From positions 1-54,719 of the forward strand of contig JANQIE010000093.1 in NCBI GenBank assembly GCA_028282295.1: a stretch of DNA of 54,719 nucleotides, given 5' to 3'. The stretch's first letter is position 1, and every line of letters starts with the position of its first letter. A program made the position numbers and the translations under genes. Below are positions 41,887-50,098 of this stretch, piece by piece. The notes below the pieces were generated by a model. It was not told the origin of the DNA and did not search any database. It saw only the letters and a program-made list of their open reading frames with translations. Source of the DNA: Desulfobacterales bacterium (GTDB lineage Bacteria > Desulfobacterota > Desulfobacteria > Desulfobacterales > JANQIE01).

Positions 41887-42792
41887 ATGCAGGCAATCAG
41901 TATGATTGCTCATAGAGAAAATCGGACCTATTTTACCGGATCGCTAGGTAATAAAATTTTTTTCCGCACTTACGCGCCGGCGGCCGTCCGGGCGGGCATT
42001 GTCATCGCACATGGCATCGGCGAGCACTCCGGCCGCTACGCCGGTCTGGCAGCAACGTTGCGGGACGAAGGCTTTGCCCTGTTTGCCAGCGACCATCAGG
42101 GCCACGGCCAAAGCGAAGGGCGTCGCGGACATATCCGGCACTTTCATGTCTACCTGCAGGACATTCACACCATGGTCCAAAAGGCACGCCGGGAGTTGTC
42201 CGGTGGTCAACCGCTGTTCATGATGGGCCACAGTTTGGGAGGGTTGATCGCCATTCGCTATATTCAAACCCACCCCGCCAGCATCGACGGAGCGATAGTG
42301 TCGTCCCCGGCACTCGGGCCGGGCCATAAAGTCGCCTGGTCCAAGCGTCTGTTCGCCAATCTGTTTTCCATCATTTGGCCGCGATTGACCCTTGCAAACG
42401 GGTTGCACACGGACAAGTTGAGCCACGACTCCGGCATCGTCAATGCCTACCGGAGCGACCCTTTGGTTCATGACCAGATCAGTGTGCGCTGTTACACCGA
42501 AGTCATCCAGGCGATGACCAATGCGTTCAGTCAAGCCGACAAACTGCAAATCCCCTTGCTCATGCAGGTTGCCGGTGCCGACAGGTTTGTCGATCCCAAT
42601 GCCGCCCGCCGGTTTTTCGAAACATGCAGTGCCCCGGCGAAAGATTTCAAGTTCTATCCGGATTGCTACCACGAAATCTATAACGAATCGTCCGAACTGC
42701 GCAAACAGGTCATAACCGATCTAACGCACTGGCTGAATGATCAAGTCATCGACATACCGGTTTCCCGAACCCGACTGCCAAATACCAATTAG
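41887..42792 (+). CDS. Alpha/beta hydrolase, monoacylglycerol lipase-like
   Basis: A roughly 301-residue serine hydrolase of the S33/monoacylglycerol lipase type. It has the oxyanion HGIGEHSGRYAGLA, SDHQGHGQSEGRRGHI, the nucleophile elbow GHSLGG, and the later Asp and His positions in AGADRFVDPNAA and DCYHEIYNE. No signal peptide is present. The start is uncertain: ATG at 41887 or 41902, or TTG at 41857; I report 41887. Such enzymes release fatty acids from monoglycerides or lysophospholipids. It lies 15 nt before the PBP1A gene, so both may be one transcript. Confidence 0.85.
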   Translation: MQAISMIAHRENRTYFTGSLGNKIFFRTYAPAAVRAGIVIAHGIGEHSGRYAGLAATLRDEGFALFASDHQGHGQSEGRRGHIRHFHVYLQDIHTMVQKARRELSGGQPLFMMGHSLGGLIAIRYIQTHPASIDGAIVSSPALGPGHKVAWSKRLFANLFSIIWPRLTLANGLHTDKLSHDSGIVNAYRSDPLVHDQISVRCYTEVIQAMTNAFSQADKLQIPLLMQVAGADRFVDPNAARRFFETCSAPAKDFKFYPDCYHEIYNESSELRKQVITDLTHWLNDQVIDIPVSRTRLPNTN

Positions 42793-42807
42793 CCCACGCT
42801 AGGACGC

Positions 42808-44766
42808 ATGAAAAATCGGCATCGATACCGAAGTATGCTTACCATCGGCCTGGTTATCGCCGGGGCGGTCTTTTGCGGGGTTACCGCCGGTGCGTTTTTC
42901 GCGTTTACGCACGATCTGCCCCAAATCCGCGCCCTGGAATCTTTCCGCCCCTCGGCCGTGACCCGCATTCACGCCGCCGATGACGTGTTGCTGGCAGAAC
43001 TTTACGCGCAACGCCGGGACCCGGTGGCCTTGGAAACAATTCCTGCAAATCTGAAAATCGCCATCATCGCCACCGAAGACCGTAATTTTTACAACCACAG
43101 CGGTGTCGTCCTTAAAGGAATTCTGCGCGCCGCCCTCAAGAATGTGCTGGCCCGCAAATACGCCGAAGGCGCCAGCACCATCACTCAGCAACTGGCCAAA
43201 ACCCTGTTTCTTTCGCGAAAAAAAACACTGGTCCGTAAAATCAAAGAAGCGATTCTGGCAATCCAGTTGGAACGGCGCTACACAAAAAATGAAATCCTCG
43301 AACTGTACCTGAACCAGGTCTACTTCGGCAGTGGCGCGTACGGGGTCCAATCCGCCGCCCACATCTACTTCGGCAAGCACGTCAAGGATCTGAACCTGGC
43401 CGAATGCGCCCTGATCGCCGCCATGCCCCGCCTGCCGTCGCGTTATTCGCCCCTGGTGAATAAACCGTTGGCCCGCAAACGCAGGGATATTGTGCTGAAA
43501 ATCATGCACCGGACCGGTCTTATCACCGACACGCAATACACCCAAACCCGGCAGGCACCGATTGTGTTGGCCCCGCAATCCCGACGCGTGGGACGCGCCC
43601 CCTATTTCATTGACTACATCAAAGCCGTTCTGGAAAAAGAAATCGGCTCGGACACGCTGTACAAGGGCGGTTTAACCATCCACACCACGCTCGATTTCAA
43701 ACTCCAACAAGCGGCTGAAGAGGCGGTGACCAACGGTTTGGTAGCCCTGGAAGCGCGCATGCACCGGCAAGGGATCGCCCAGCCGCCGCCCGAATGCGCC
43801 CTGGTGGCCCTGGATGTCGAATCCGGTGCCATATTGGCAATGGTCGGTGGCCGGAATTATACCCAAAGTCCTTTCAATCGGGCCACAGACGCCCGGCGCC
43901 AACCCGGCTCGGCCTTCAAGCCGCTGGTTTACGCCTATGCCGTGGAACAGGGCTTTGCGCAAAACATGCTGCTTCTGGATGCGCCGGTGGTCTTCAAGGG
44001 TGGTCAGGACGGCAAGGATTGGAAACCGGAAAACTTCTCCCGCCGGTTTCAAGGCGAAATGACCATGCGTCGCGCCCTGACCCATTCCGAAAACATTCCA
44101 GCCGTCCGCTTGCTGGACAAGCTGGGGGTGACATCCCTGATCAATTTCAGTACTCAGCTCGGTATTGAGTCGGCCCTGAAACCGAATTTATCGCTTGCCC
44201 TGGGCACCAGTGAGGTCAATCTTTTGGAACTGACCCGTGCCTACACGGTCTTTGCCAACATGGGGCAAAGGCCGACCCCCTTCGGCGTCATGGAAGTAAA
44301 CGATCGCGAAAACCGCATAATTCAGCGGGTAAGCGTCAAGAAGCAGCTCGCCATGTCGCGGGTCGGCGCCGCCATTGTCACCAACCTGTTAGAGGGTGTC
44401 ATCCAGGAAGGTACCGGCGCCAAAGCCAGACAGTTGCGGCGATCCCTGGCCGGCAAAACCGGCACCACCAATTCATACCGGGATGCCCTCTTCGTGGGGT
44501 ACTCGCCCACAATCGCCGCCGGCGTGTGGGTCGGCCGCGACAATTTTGAAAGCCTGGGCGACAAGGAAACCGGTTCGCGCGCCGCCTTGCCCATTTGGAT
44601 CGAATTTATGACGCACGCCCTAAACCGGGAAAAACAACACTACTTCGACATCCCGGACGGGGTACTGAAAGTCGGCATCGATCCGTTTACCGGCAGACCC
44701 GCGCAAACCGACTCACGAGGCACGGTCACCGCTCTGTTTAAAAAAGGAACGCAGCCAATCCCCTAG
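42808..44766 (+). CDS. Penicillin-binding protein 1A (bifunctional transglycosylase/transpeptidase)
   Basis: A class A PBP that polymerises and cross-links peptidoglycan outside the inner membrane. The 652-residue protein has one N-terminal anchor (IGLVIAGAVFCGVTAGAFFAF), and a GT51 transglycosylase domain with IIATEDRNFYNHSGV, GASTITQQLAKTLFL and NQVYFGSGAYGV. The C-terminal transpeptidase contains the nucleophile in GSAFKPLVYAYA (SxxK), the second motif in THSENIPAV (SxN), and AGKTGTT (KTG). It lacks the long inserted OB domain of E. coli PBP1A, so it is a shorter PBP1A-like type. The ATG lies 15 nt after the lipase stop. Confidence 0.93.
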   Translation: MKNRHRYRSMLTIGLVIAGAVFCGVTAGAFFAFTHDLPQIRALESFRPSAVTRIHAADDVLLAELYAQRRDPVALETIPANLKIAIIATEDRNFYNHSGVVLKGILRAALKNVLARKYAEGASTITQQLAKTLFLSRKKTLVRKIKEAILAIQLERRYTKNEILELYLNQVYFGSGAYGVQSAAHIYFGKHVKDLNLAECALIAAMPRLPSRYSPLVNKPLARKRRDIVLKIMHRTGLITDTQYTQTRQAPIVLAPQSRRVGRAPYFIDYIKAVLEKEIGSDTLYKGGLTIHTTLDFKLQQAAEEAVTNGLVALEARMHRQGIAQPPPECALVALDVESGAILAMVGGRNYTQSPFNRATDARRQPGSAFKPLVYAYAVEQGFAQNMLLLDAPVVFKGGQDGKDWKPENFSRRFQGEMTMRRALTHSENIPAVRLLDKLGVTSLINFSTQLGIESALKPNLSLALGTSEVNLLELTRAYTVFANMGQRPTPFGVMEVNDRENRIIQRVSVKKQLAMSRVGAAIVTNLLEGVIQEGTGAKARQLRRSLAGKTGTTNSYRDALFVGYSPTIAAGVWVGRDNFESLGDKETGSRAALPIWIEFMTHALNREKQHYFDIPDGVLKVGIDPFTGRPAQTDSRGTVTALFKKGTQPIP

Positions 44767-44797
44767 CCCGAATCCCTGTTTCAAAAACGAGGAAGCA

Positions 44798-45250
44798 ATG
44801 ATTAGAAAAACCACAATAGAAGATGTAAAGACGATCTATAAACTGCTGCAAATCTACAGTCAACGGGGCGAGTTGATTGGGCGTCCCTTAAGCGAACTCT
44901 ACGATCACATCCGTGATTTTGCCGTATTTGAAGATAACACCGGCAAAGTTATCGGATGCTGTGCGCTGCAGTTTTGTTGGGAGGCTCTGGCCGAAATCCG
45001 CTCATTGGCCGTACACCCGGATCATACCGGCAACGGCATCGGCAGCCGGCTCGCCCAACACGCGTTAAAAGAAGCCGCCACCTACAATATCAAACAGATC
45101 TTCACCCTGACCTACCGCCCCGGTTTTTTCGACAAACTCGGCTTCACCAAAATCAACCGCGCCGATTTACCGATTAAAATCTGGAAAGACTGCCTGCATT
45201 GCGTCAAATATCCCGATTGCGATGAAACCGCGATGATGAAGGTGCTTTGA
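44798..45250 (+). CDS. GNAT N-acetyltransferase, short N-acetylglutamate synthase-like
   Basis: A 150-residue GCN5-type acetyltransferase. The CoA-binding loop is HTGNGIGSRLAQHAL, preceded by EIRSLAVHPDH. Beyond it come FTLTYRPGFFDKLGFTKI and KIWKDCLHCVKYPDCDETAM. This sequence pattern is that of short ArgA-like proteins which acetylate glutamate for arginine synthesis in anaerobic Deltaproteobacteria and other groups, from memory. No arg gene lies nearby. The start has GAGGAAG upstream, 31 nt after the PBP1A stop. Confidence 0.8.
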   Translation: MIRKTTIEDVKTIYKLLQIYSQRGELIGRPLSELYDHIRDFAVFEDNTGKVIGCCALQFCWEALAEIRSLAVHPDHTGNGIGSRLAQHALKEAATYNIKQIFTLTYRPGFFDKLGFTKINRADLPIKIWKDCLHCVKYPDCDETAMMKVL

Positions 45251-45269
45251 CAGTCAAGTGAGACACTAT

Positions 45270-46331
45270 CTAGGTGTAAATCAGATTGGTAATCAACGGC
45301 GAATACCGCCACACACCGGGCTTGGGCATTACATATTGATCGCCGACGGTCAACCAGTTCAGATCCGGTTTGATGTCGCGCAACTTGCCGTCTTCCGGCG
45401 GCCGGGCGTGACTCGTGTAGGCGTAGGTGGTGTGAAAAATACAGATGCTGTGTTTGCGCGTGCGGGCCACCACATAGTTTTTATTGAACCGCCGGGTGGA
45501 AAGCCCGTTGAGTTCGGATAACTCCGCAATTTCATCGGCGGTCAACTCAATCAGAACCGATTTGGAGACCCCCCGCTCGGACACCCGGAACAAGGCGCGG
45601 GATTCACTGCTGGCGGCATACACCGTTGTAATACAACCCAGCCGTTTTAAATACTGGGCGGCGACAATGGCGGCGGTTCTCCTCCCGCCGATAATCACCG
45701 GCATCCCGTAGTACTCGAAAAACTTCTTGTGAATATCTTCGGCGTATTTATCCCCTTTTTCATACAGATCCTTGGAAACGTAGCGCAGACTGCGTGCCAG
45801 GTCTTCCGCGGCCGAGGCGATGGGCCAATCGATGCGCACATGAAAGTGAGACAGCGCGTAGCGATCCCTGGCTTTGCTGGTCGGGTCACGCTGGATCAGC
45901 AAGGCGTAATCCACCGGGATCAGAATTTTGAGAAAATCGAAAAAATGGGCGGAGTCGAGAAATTTTTGATTGCGATCGAACTTGTTGTCCAGCGGCAGCT
46001 CTTTGGTACGAAGCAAATTCGTTTTGGTGGTTTTATTGACGTCGAAAAAATGAATATACTTTTTATACGTCGGAGAGATCGTCCCTTCGACGAAAAGAAC
46101 CAAAAAAGCGTTTTGCTGTTCATACTCCACTGCGGGAATCCGGCCGCGCGGCTTGAGTTCGCGTTTTTCCACGAAAGGATAGGGTATCCCGCTGTCGAGA
46201 AACTTTTGATACGAATCGATCAGGGTATACCGTAACATGAACTGGTCCAGTTCATCACGCAACAATTCATAGTACGAACGCCTCAATCGGCTGGCAAGGC
46301 TAAGCTCTTCTCTGACGCTCCAGTAGGCCAA
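45270..46331 (-). CDS. Hypothetical protein, no recognised family
   Basis: A 353-residue soluble protein I do not recognise. It begins with a basic helical region (SVREELSLASRLRRSYYELLRDELDQFM) and is then rich in aromatic and charged residues (YKKYIHFFDVNKTTK; FLDSAHFFDFLKILIP; RYALSHFHVRIDWP). The segment MPVIIGGRRTAAIVAAQYLKRLGCITTVYAAS looks like a small alpha/beta unit with a glycine loop that could bind a nucleotide or phosphate. No signal peptide or membrane segment is seen. It has no partner on its strand: a palindromic mobile element lies 45 nt upstream of its start, and the acetyltransferase converges from the other side. Codon use is similar to the neighbours. Confidence 0.55.
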   Translation of the reverse strand: MAYWSVREELSLASRLRRSYYELLRDELDQFMLRYTLIDSYQKFLDSGIPYPFVEKRELKPRGRIPAVEYEQQNAFLVLFVEGTISPTYKKYIHFFDVNKTTKTNLLRTKELPLDNKFDRNQKFLDSAHFFDFLKILIPVDYALLIQRDPTSKARDRYALSHFHVRIDWPIASAAEDLARSLRYVSKDLYEKGDKYAEDIHKKFFEYYGMPVIIGGRRTAAIVAAQYLKRLGCITTVYAASSESRALFRVSERGVSKSVLIELTADEIAELSELNGLSTRRFNKNYVVARTRKHSICIFHTTYAYTSHARPPEDGKLRDIKPDLNWLTVGDQYVMPKPGVWRYSPLITNLIYT

Positions 46332-46376
46332 CGGCTGTTCCTAATTCTACATTTAAGGGTTTGGGTTGATGCGATA

Positions 46377-46541
46377 GTGTCCATCCGGAAATAACATCTT
46401 TTGGCCCGGGCCGGCGTTCCCACGAATTTGAAATAATGGCGTAGCCATTCTTGTTCTTGCGACGTAGCGTTGCTACGCCTGCGGTTTCGAATTCGCTGCG
46501 GCCTTGGCCTGAACCAAAAACTACTATTTCCGGATAGACAC
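46377..46541. mobile_element. Palindromic mobile element (MITE-like), copy 3, longest
   Basis: This 165-bp element starts GTGTCCATCCGGAAATAAC and ends TACTATTTCCGGATAGACAC; the first and last ~25 bases are inverted repeats with few mismatches. The inner parts also pair: CGAATTTGAAA with TTTCGAATTCG and GGCGTAGC with GCTACGCC, so the whole element can fold into one long hairpin. It codes for no protein. It lies in the 364-nt gap between two minus-strand genes (46332-46695); I see nothing else in that gap. Confidence 0.75.
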
Positions 46542-46695
46542 GAAATAACAAAAATTACGCGTTTTCGTCGCCGAGGAAGGTTGGCGATAGCGATCGACCA
46601 GACATAACCTATTTATTTAATTGTCTATAACACGTGCGGTACTGAGCGTCAACAAACTGAAAACGCTTATGGGAAAAAAATGAGAATCGCCTGAG

Positions 46696-47418
46696 TCAGG
46701 TTTTCATGGAGTGTTGGCCGTTAAATCGTTCCAGCCAGCGGTACAAATCGCGGCGATAGCGGTACGTCAGCAACCCAAGCACCACGCACAAAAGCATAAG
46801 GCCGGCCAGCATGAGGTAATTTTGCTCAAACAGGTAGGCGCCTTGCAAGCTCAACATGAATGTGCCGGGCATCCGCCCGATGGCGGCCAACAGCATAAAC
46901 AGCTTGAGCGGCAACGCGCTCAATCCCAGAAACAAACAAAGATAGTCCTTGGGAAATCCCGGAAACACAAACAAAATAAAGACAACCAAAACCCCCTGAC
47001 GCTTGAGCAACGCATCAAACCGTTGCAGCTTCGGCGCCGGAATCATCCGGCGCACGTAGCGTTCCCCTAAAAAACGGCCGATGAAGAAATTAATAAACGA
47101 GCCGACTGTCAACCCGATGCTGGAATACACAAACCCCGGCAGTGCGCCAAAAAGAAAACCGCCGATAAACCCGGTCACCTCACCGGGCACCGGCGCGAAA
47201 ATTACCTGGAGGATCTGTGCCAGCATGAAGATGACCGGGGCGCCGGAACCGAACGAAGAAATGAAAGCAGATATCCGCTGATGATCGGATAGCAGCCGGT
47301 ACGTCTGCCGGCACCATGCCAGCAAAGGGTCATGGAATACAAAACCACCGATGAGCAGCAATAGCGCAAGCGCCGCAACAAATACAAGGACCCTGACGGT
47401 AAATACTTTGCGAATCAT
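46696..47418 (-). CDS. TVP38/TMEM64 (SNARE-associated/DedA-like) membrane protein
   Basis: A 240-residue polytopic inner-membrane protein of the TVP38/TMEM64 family, relatives of DedA. It has six or so hydrophobic segments and the family signature VIFAPVPGEVTGFIGGFLFG, followed by GSFINFFIGRFLGERYVRR and FPGFPKDYLCLFLGLSALP. The family is tied to membrane homeostasis; some DedA relatives flip undecaprenyl phosphate or phosphatidylethanolamine. The F-PG-F-P-KDY motif suits the TVP38 branch rather than DedA itself. It lies 40 nt after pgk on the same strand and may be expressed with it. Confidence 0.8.
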   Translation of the reverse strand: MIRKVFTVRVLVFVAALALLLLIGGFVFHDPLLAWCRQTYRLLSDHQRISAFISSFGSGAPVIFMLAQILQVIFAPVPGEVTGFIGGFLFGALPGFVYSSIGLTVGSFINFFIGRFLGERYVRRMIPAPKLQRFDALLKRQGVLVVFILFVFPGFPKDYLCLFLGLSALPLKLFMLLAAIGRMPGTFMLSLQGAYLFEQNYLMLAGLMLLCVVLGLLTYRYRRDLYRWLERFNGQHSMKT

Positions 47419-47458
47419 GAATTCATTGAACGATCGTAGCTGTTCACAGGGCCGTGAC

Positions 47459-48634
47459 CTAACCCAAGGCGGCCACAGCCGGCAGGGTTTTGCCTTCCAG
47501 CAGAGACAAAAAGGCGCCGCCGCCGGTGGACATGTACGTCATCTCATCGACCAGCCCGGCCTGATGGACCGCGGCGTTGGTGTCGCCGCCGCCGATAACC
47601 GTCATGGCGTGCGCACCGGCCATGCTTTGGGCCATGGCCATGGTGCCCCGGCTGAAAGCATCCATCTCAAACACGCCCAGTGGTCCGTTCCAGACCACGG
47701 TCTTGGCATCCTGCAACACCTCATCATAAAGCCGGGCCGTGGCCGGGCCGATATCAAGGGCCATCCAACCGGCCGGAATCTCGCCGGCCGGCACAATACG
47801 GGTCACCGCCGCCGCATCGAACCGGTCCGCGGCCACAACATCCACCGGGATATAAAACCGGATACCCCGCCCGGCGGCATCGGCCATCATCTGCGCGGCC
47901 GTCTCCAACAGGTCTGTTTCAACTTTGGAGCCGCCCACGTCCACCCCTTGGCTTTTAAGAAACGTATTGGCCATGGCGCCGCCGATAATGATCTTGTCGA
48001 CCCTGGCCAGCATATTGGTCAGGGCAGTCAGCTTGCTGGACACCTTGGCGCCGCCCACAACCGCCACCAAGGGGCGCTGCGGATTCTGCATGGCCCGGTC
48101 AAAGTAGGCGAGTTCACGTTCCAGTAAAAAGCCGGCCCCCTTGACGGCAACTTTTTGGGTGATGGCCGCAACCGACGCATTGCGGCGGTGCGACACGGCA
48201 AAGGCATCGTTGATGTACACATCACAAAGGGCCGCCAAAGCATTACCAAAGTTATCCTCGTCCGCCTGTTCGGCGGCATGAAACCGCAGGTTTTCAAGCA
48301 ACACCACCTGACCGTCCTGCAATGCACCGGCCATTTCTTCAACCGCCGGTCCTATACAATCCGGCGCCATCGCCACGGGCCGGTCGAGTAACTCGCTCAA
48401 GCGTTCGGCCACCGGCGCCAGACTGAATTCCGGTTTGACCTGTCCCTTGGGGCGCCCCAAATGCGAGGCCACAATCAAACGGCCCTGATTTTCCAGCACG
48501 TGCGTCAGGGTCGGCAAGGCAGCCCGAATCCGCGTATCGTCGGTTATCTGCCGCTTTGCGTTCAAAGGGACATTAAAATCGACACGTACAAAAACACGTT
48601 TGCCTTTTAAATCAATATTCCGAATCGTCTGCAT
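47459..48634 (-). CDS. pgk: Phosphoglycerate kinase
   Basis: Pgk interconverts 1,3-bisphosphoglycerate + ADP and 3-phosphoglycerate + ATP in glycolysis and gluconeogenesis. The 391-residue protein shows [25 protein letters not shown], the hinge and binding blocks [34 protein letters not shown] and the nucleotide-binding [25 protein letters not shown] start it at the ATG at 48632-48634, where AAAGGAGA is well placed; the frame continues 48 codons further upstream without homology. Typical length and complete. gap and tpi are not next to it. Confidence 0.96.
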   Translation of the reverse strand: MQTIRNIDLKGKRVFVRVDFNVPLNAKRQITDDTRIRAALPTLTHVLENQGRLIVASHLGRPKGQVKPEFSLAPVAERLSELLDRPVAMAPDCIGPAVEEMAGALQDGQVVLLENLRFHAAEQADEDNFGNALAALCDVYINDAFAVSHRRNASVAAITQKVAVKGAGFLLERELAYFDRAMQNPQRPLVAVVGGAKVSSKLTALTNMLARVDKIIIGGAMANTFLKSQGVDVGGSKVETDLLETAAQMMADAAGRGIRFYIPVDVVAADRFDAAAVTRIVPAGEIPAGWMALDIGPATARLYDEVLQDAKTVVWNGPLGVFEMDAFSRGTMAMAQSMAGAHAMTVIGGGDTNAAVHQAGLVDEMTYMSTGGGAFLSLLEGKTLPAVAALG

Positions 48635-48723
48635 GCAATAATCTCCTTTACTAAAATTGTGGTTCGGAAACAGATTTTCTCTTGGAGACGCGGCCTGGAA
48701 GTGAACAGGCAATGCACGGCCCC

Positions 48724-48999
48724 TCATTTTTTTGGTTTGTGCGTCAACCGCCGCTGGATCGATTTTTTGCGCGACCATCGTTCAAAAAAACCCATCATGC
48801 CTGAAGCGTAGGCCCGATCGACAGCCTCCTCGCGCACCTTGAGACCGGCCTTGCGAGTCATGGCCACACGCAAACAGGGGGTTTTATAGGCACAGGCCAT
48901 GCATTCGGGCGGCGTTGCCCGCAGCCCGTCGGCACAAAGCGGAAATACCTTCTGCAAATCGCCGAAACATGCGGGTCGTGACTGGCACTTGGTGATCAT
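48724..48999 (-). CDS. Small cysteine-rich protein of unknown function
   Basis: A 91-residue basic protein with six cysteines in its first half: C5, C11, C22, C33, C36 and C42. The series C-x5-C-x10-C-x10-C-x2-C-x5-C looks like a metal or iron-sulfur site. The rest is helical and strongly basic ([18 protein letters not shown]). I do not recognise the family, though similar CxxC-rich small proteins are common in anaerobes. It lies between pgk and gpsA on the same strand. It could be a redox-active partner or a nucleic-acid binder; no function can be claimed. Confidence 0.55.
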   Translation of the reverse strand: MITKCQSRPACFGDLQKVFPLCADGLRATPPECMACAYKTPCLRVAMTRKAGLKVREEAVDRAYASGMMGFFERWSRKKSIQRRLTHKPKK

Positions 49000-49038
49000 T
49001 ACAAATCAATCCTTTTCACAGCCCGAAGCCATGCCCCG

Positions 49039-50070
49039 TCAAAGCTCATCCAATTCCGGTTTGAGATCCCGCGTCATCAAGCGATACAGGGCTTCTTGCG
49101 GCGGCACGTCATCATACAAAACATGGTAGATCTCCCGGCTGATCGGCATGTCGACATCGAGTTTGCGCGACAAATTGTAGACTGATTTGGCTGTTTTCAC
49201 CCCTTCGGCCACCATCTGCATCTCGTCCAGAATCTGCGTCAGGGTCATCCCCTCGCCAATCTTTTTACCCACGGTGTGATTGCGACTCAAGTCGCCGGTA
49301 CAAGTCAACACCAAATCGCCCATGCCGGCGAGCCCCGTGAAAGTGCGCGGATTGGCGCCCATTTTGAGCCCCAGGCGCCGGATCTCGGTCATGCCGCGCG
49401 TGATCAGGGCCGCGCGGGTATTGAGCCCCAACCCGAGTCCGTCGATGATGCCGGCCGCGATGGCAATCACATTCTTGACCGCCCCGCCCAATTCCACACC
49501 GACAATATCCTGATGTGTGTAGGCCCTGAAATAATTTGTCGCAAACACATGTTGCACAAACCGGCTCACTTCCTTTTTTTGCGCGGCAATGGTCAATGCC
49601 GTAGGGACCTTGGCAGCCACCTCGCGGGCAAAACTCGGCCCCGACAAAACCGCATACCGATCGGCGTCAACTTCGGCCCACACATCCTTGAGCACCCCGG
49701 TCATGGTGAGCAGCGTGTTGTTTTCAATCCCCTTGGATGCCGTGACAATCACCGTGCGGTCGTCCAACATTCCGCTCATTTTTTCCGCCGTCATGCGCGT
49801 TACATGCGACGGCACCACCATCAACACCATATCCTTGTCGATCACCGCACGCCCCAGCTCGTTGGTGGGAAGCAGATTTTGCGACAGTTTAAAACCGGGC
49901 AAATAGGTTTGATTTTCCCGCTGCGCCAGAATCTGCGCTTTTACTTCGGGTTCAAAAACCCAGTGATCCACCTTAAAGCCCTTGTCCGCCAACAGATTCG
50001 CCAGGGCCGTGCCCCAACTGCCGGCACCAACCACACCGATTTTCGTCGACTCGATCGTAAATGAATCCAT
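49039..50070 (-). CDS. gpsA: NAD(P)H-dependent glycerol-3-phosphate dehydrogenase
   Basis: GpsA reduces dihydroxyacetone phosphate to sn-glycerol 3-phosphate for phospholipid synthesis. The 343-residue product has the dinucleotide-binding loop VVGAGSWGTALANLLADKG, VMVVPSHVTRMTAEKM, the substrate-binding ELGGAVKNVIAIAAGIIDGLGLGLNTRAALITRG with the catalytic lysine, and TFTGLAGMGDLVLTC with the conserved acidic residue. Length and order are standard. It lies 28 nt after gyrA on the same strand and is followed by the Cys-rich protein gene. Confidence 0.96.
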   Translation of the reverse strand: MDSFTIESTKIGVVGAGSWGTALANLLADKGFKVDHWVFEPEVKAQILAQRENQTYLPGFKLSQNLLPTNELGRAVIDKDMVLMVVPSHVTRMTAEKMSGMLDDRTVIVTASKGIENNTLLTMTGVLKDVWAEVDADRYAVLSGPSFAREVAAKVPTALTIAAQKKEVSRFVQHVFATNYFRAYTHQDIVGVELGGAVKNVIAIAAGIIDGLGLGLNTRAALITRGMTEIRRLGLKMGANPRTFTGLAGMGDLVLTCTGDLSRNHTVGKKIGEGMTLTQILDEMQMVAEGVKTAKSVYNLSRKLDVDMPISREIYHVLYDDVPPQEALYRLMTRDLKPELDEL

Positions 50071-50098
50071 CTGTTACCTTTTTTCTAGTAAACTACAC

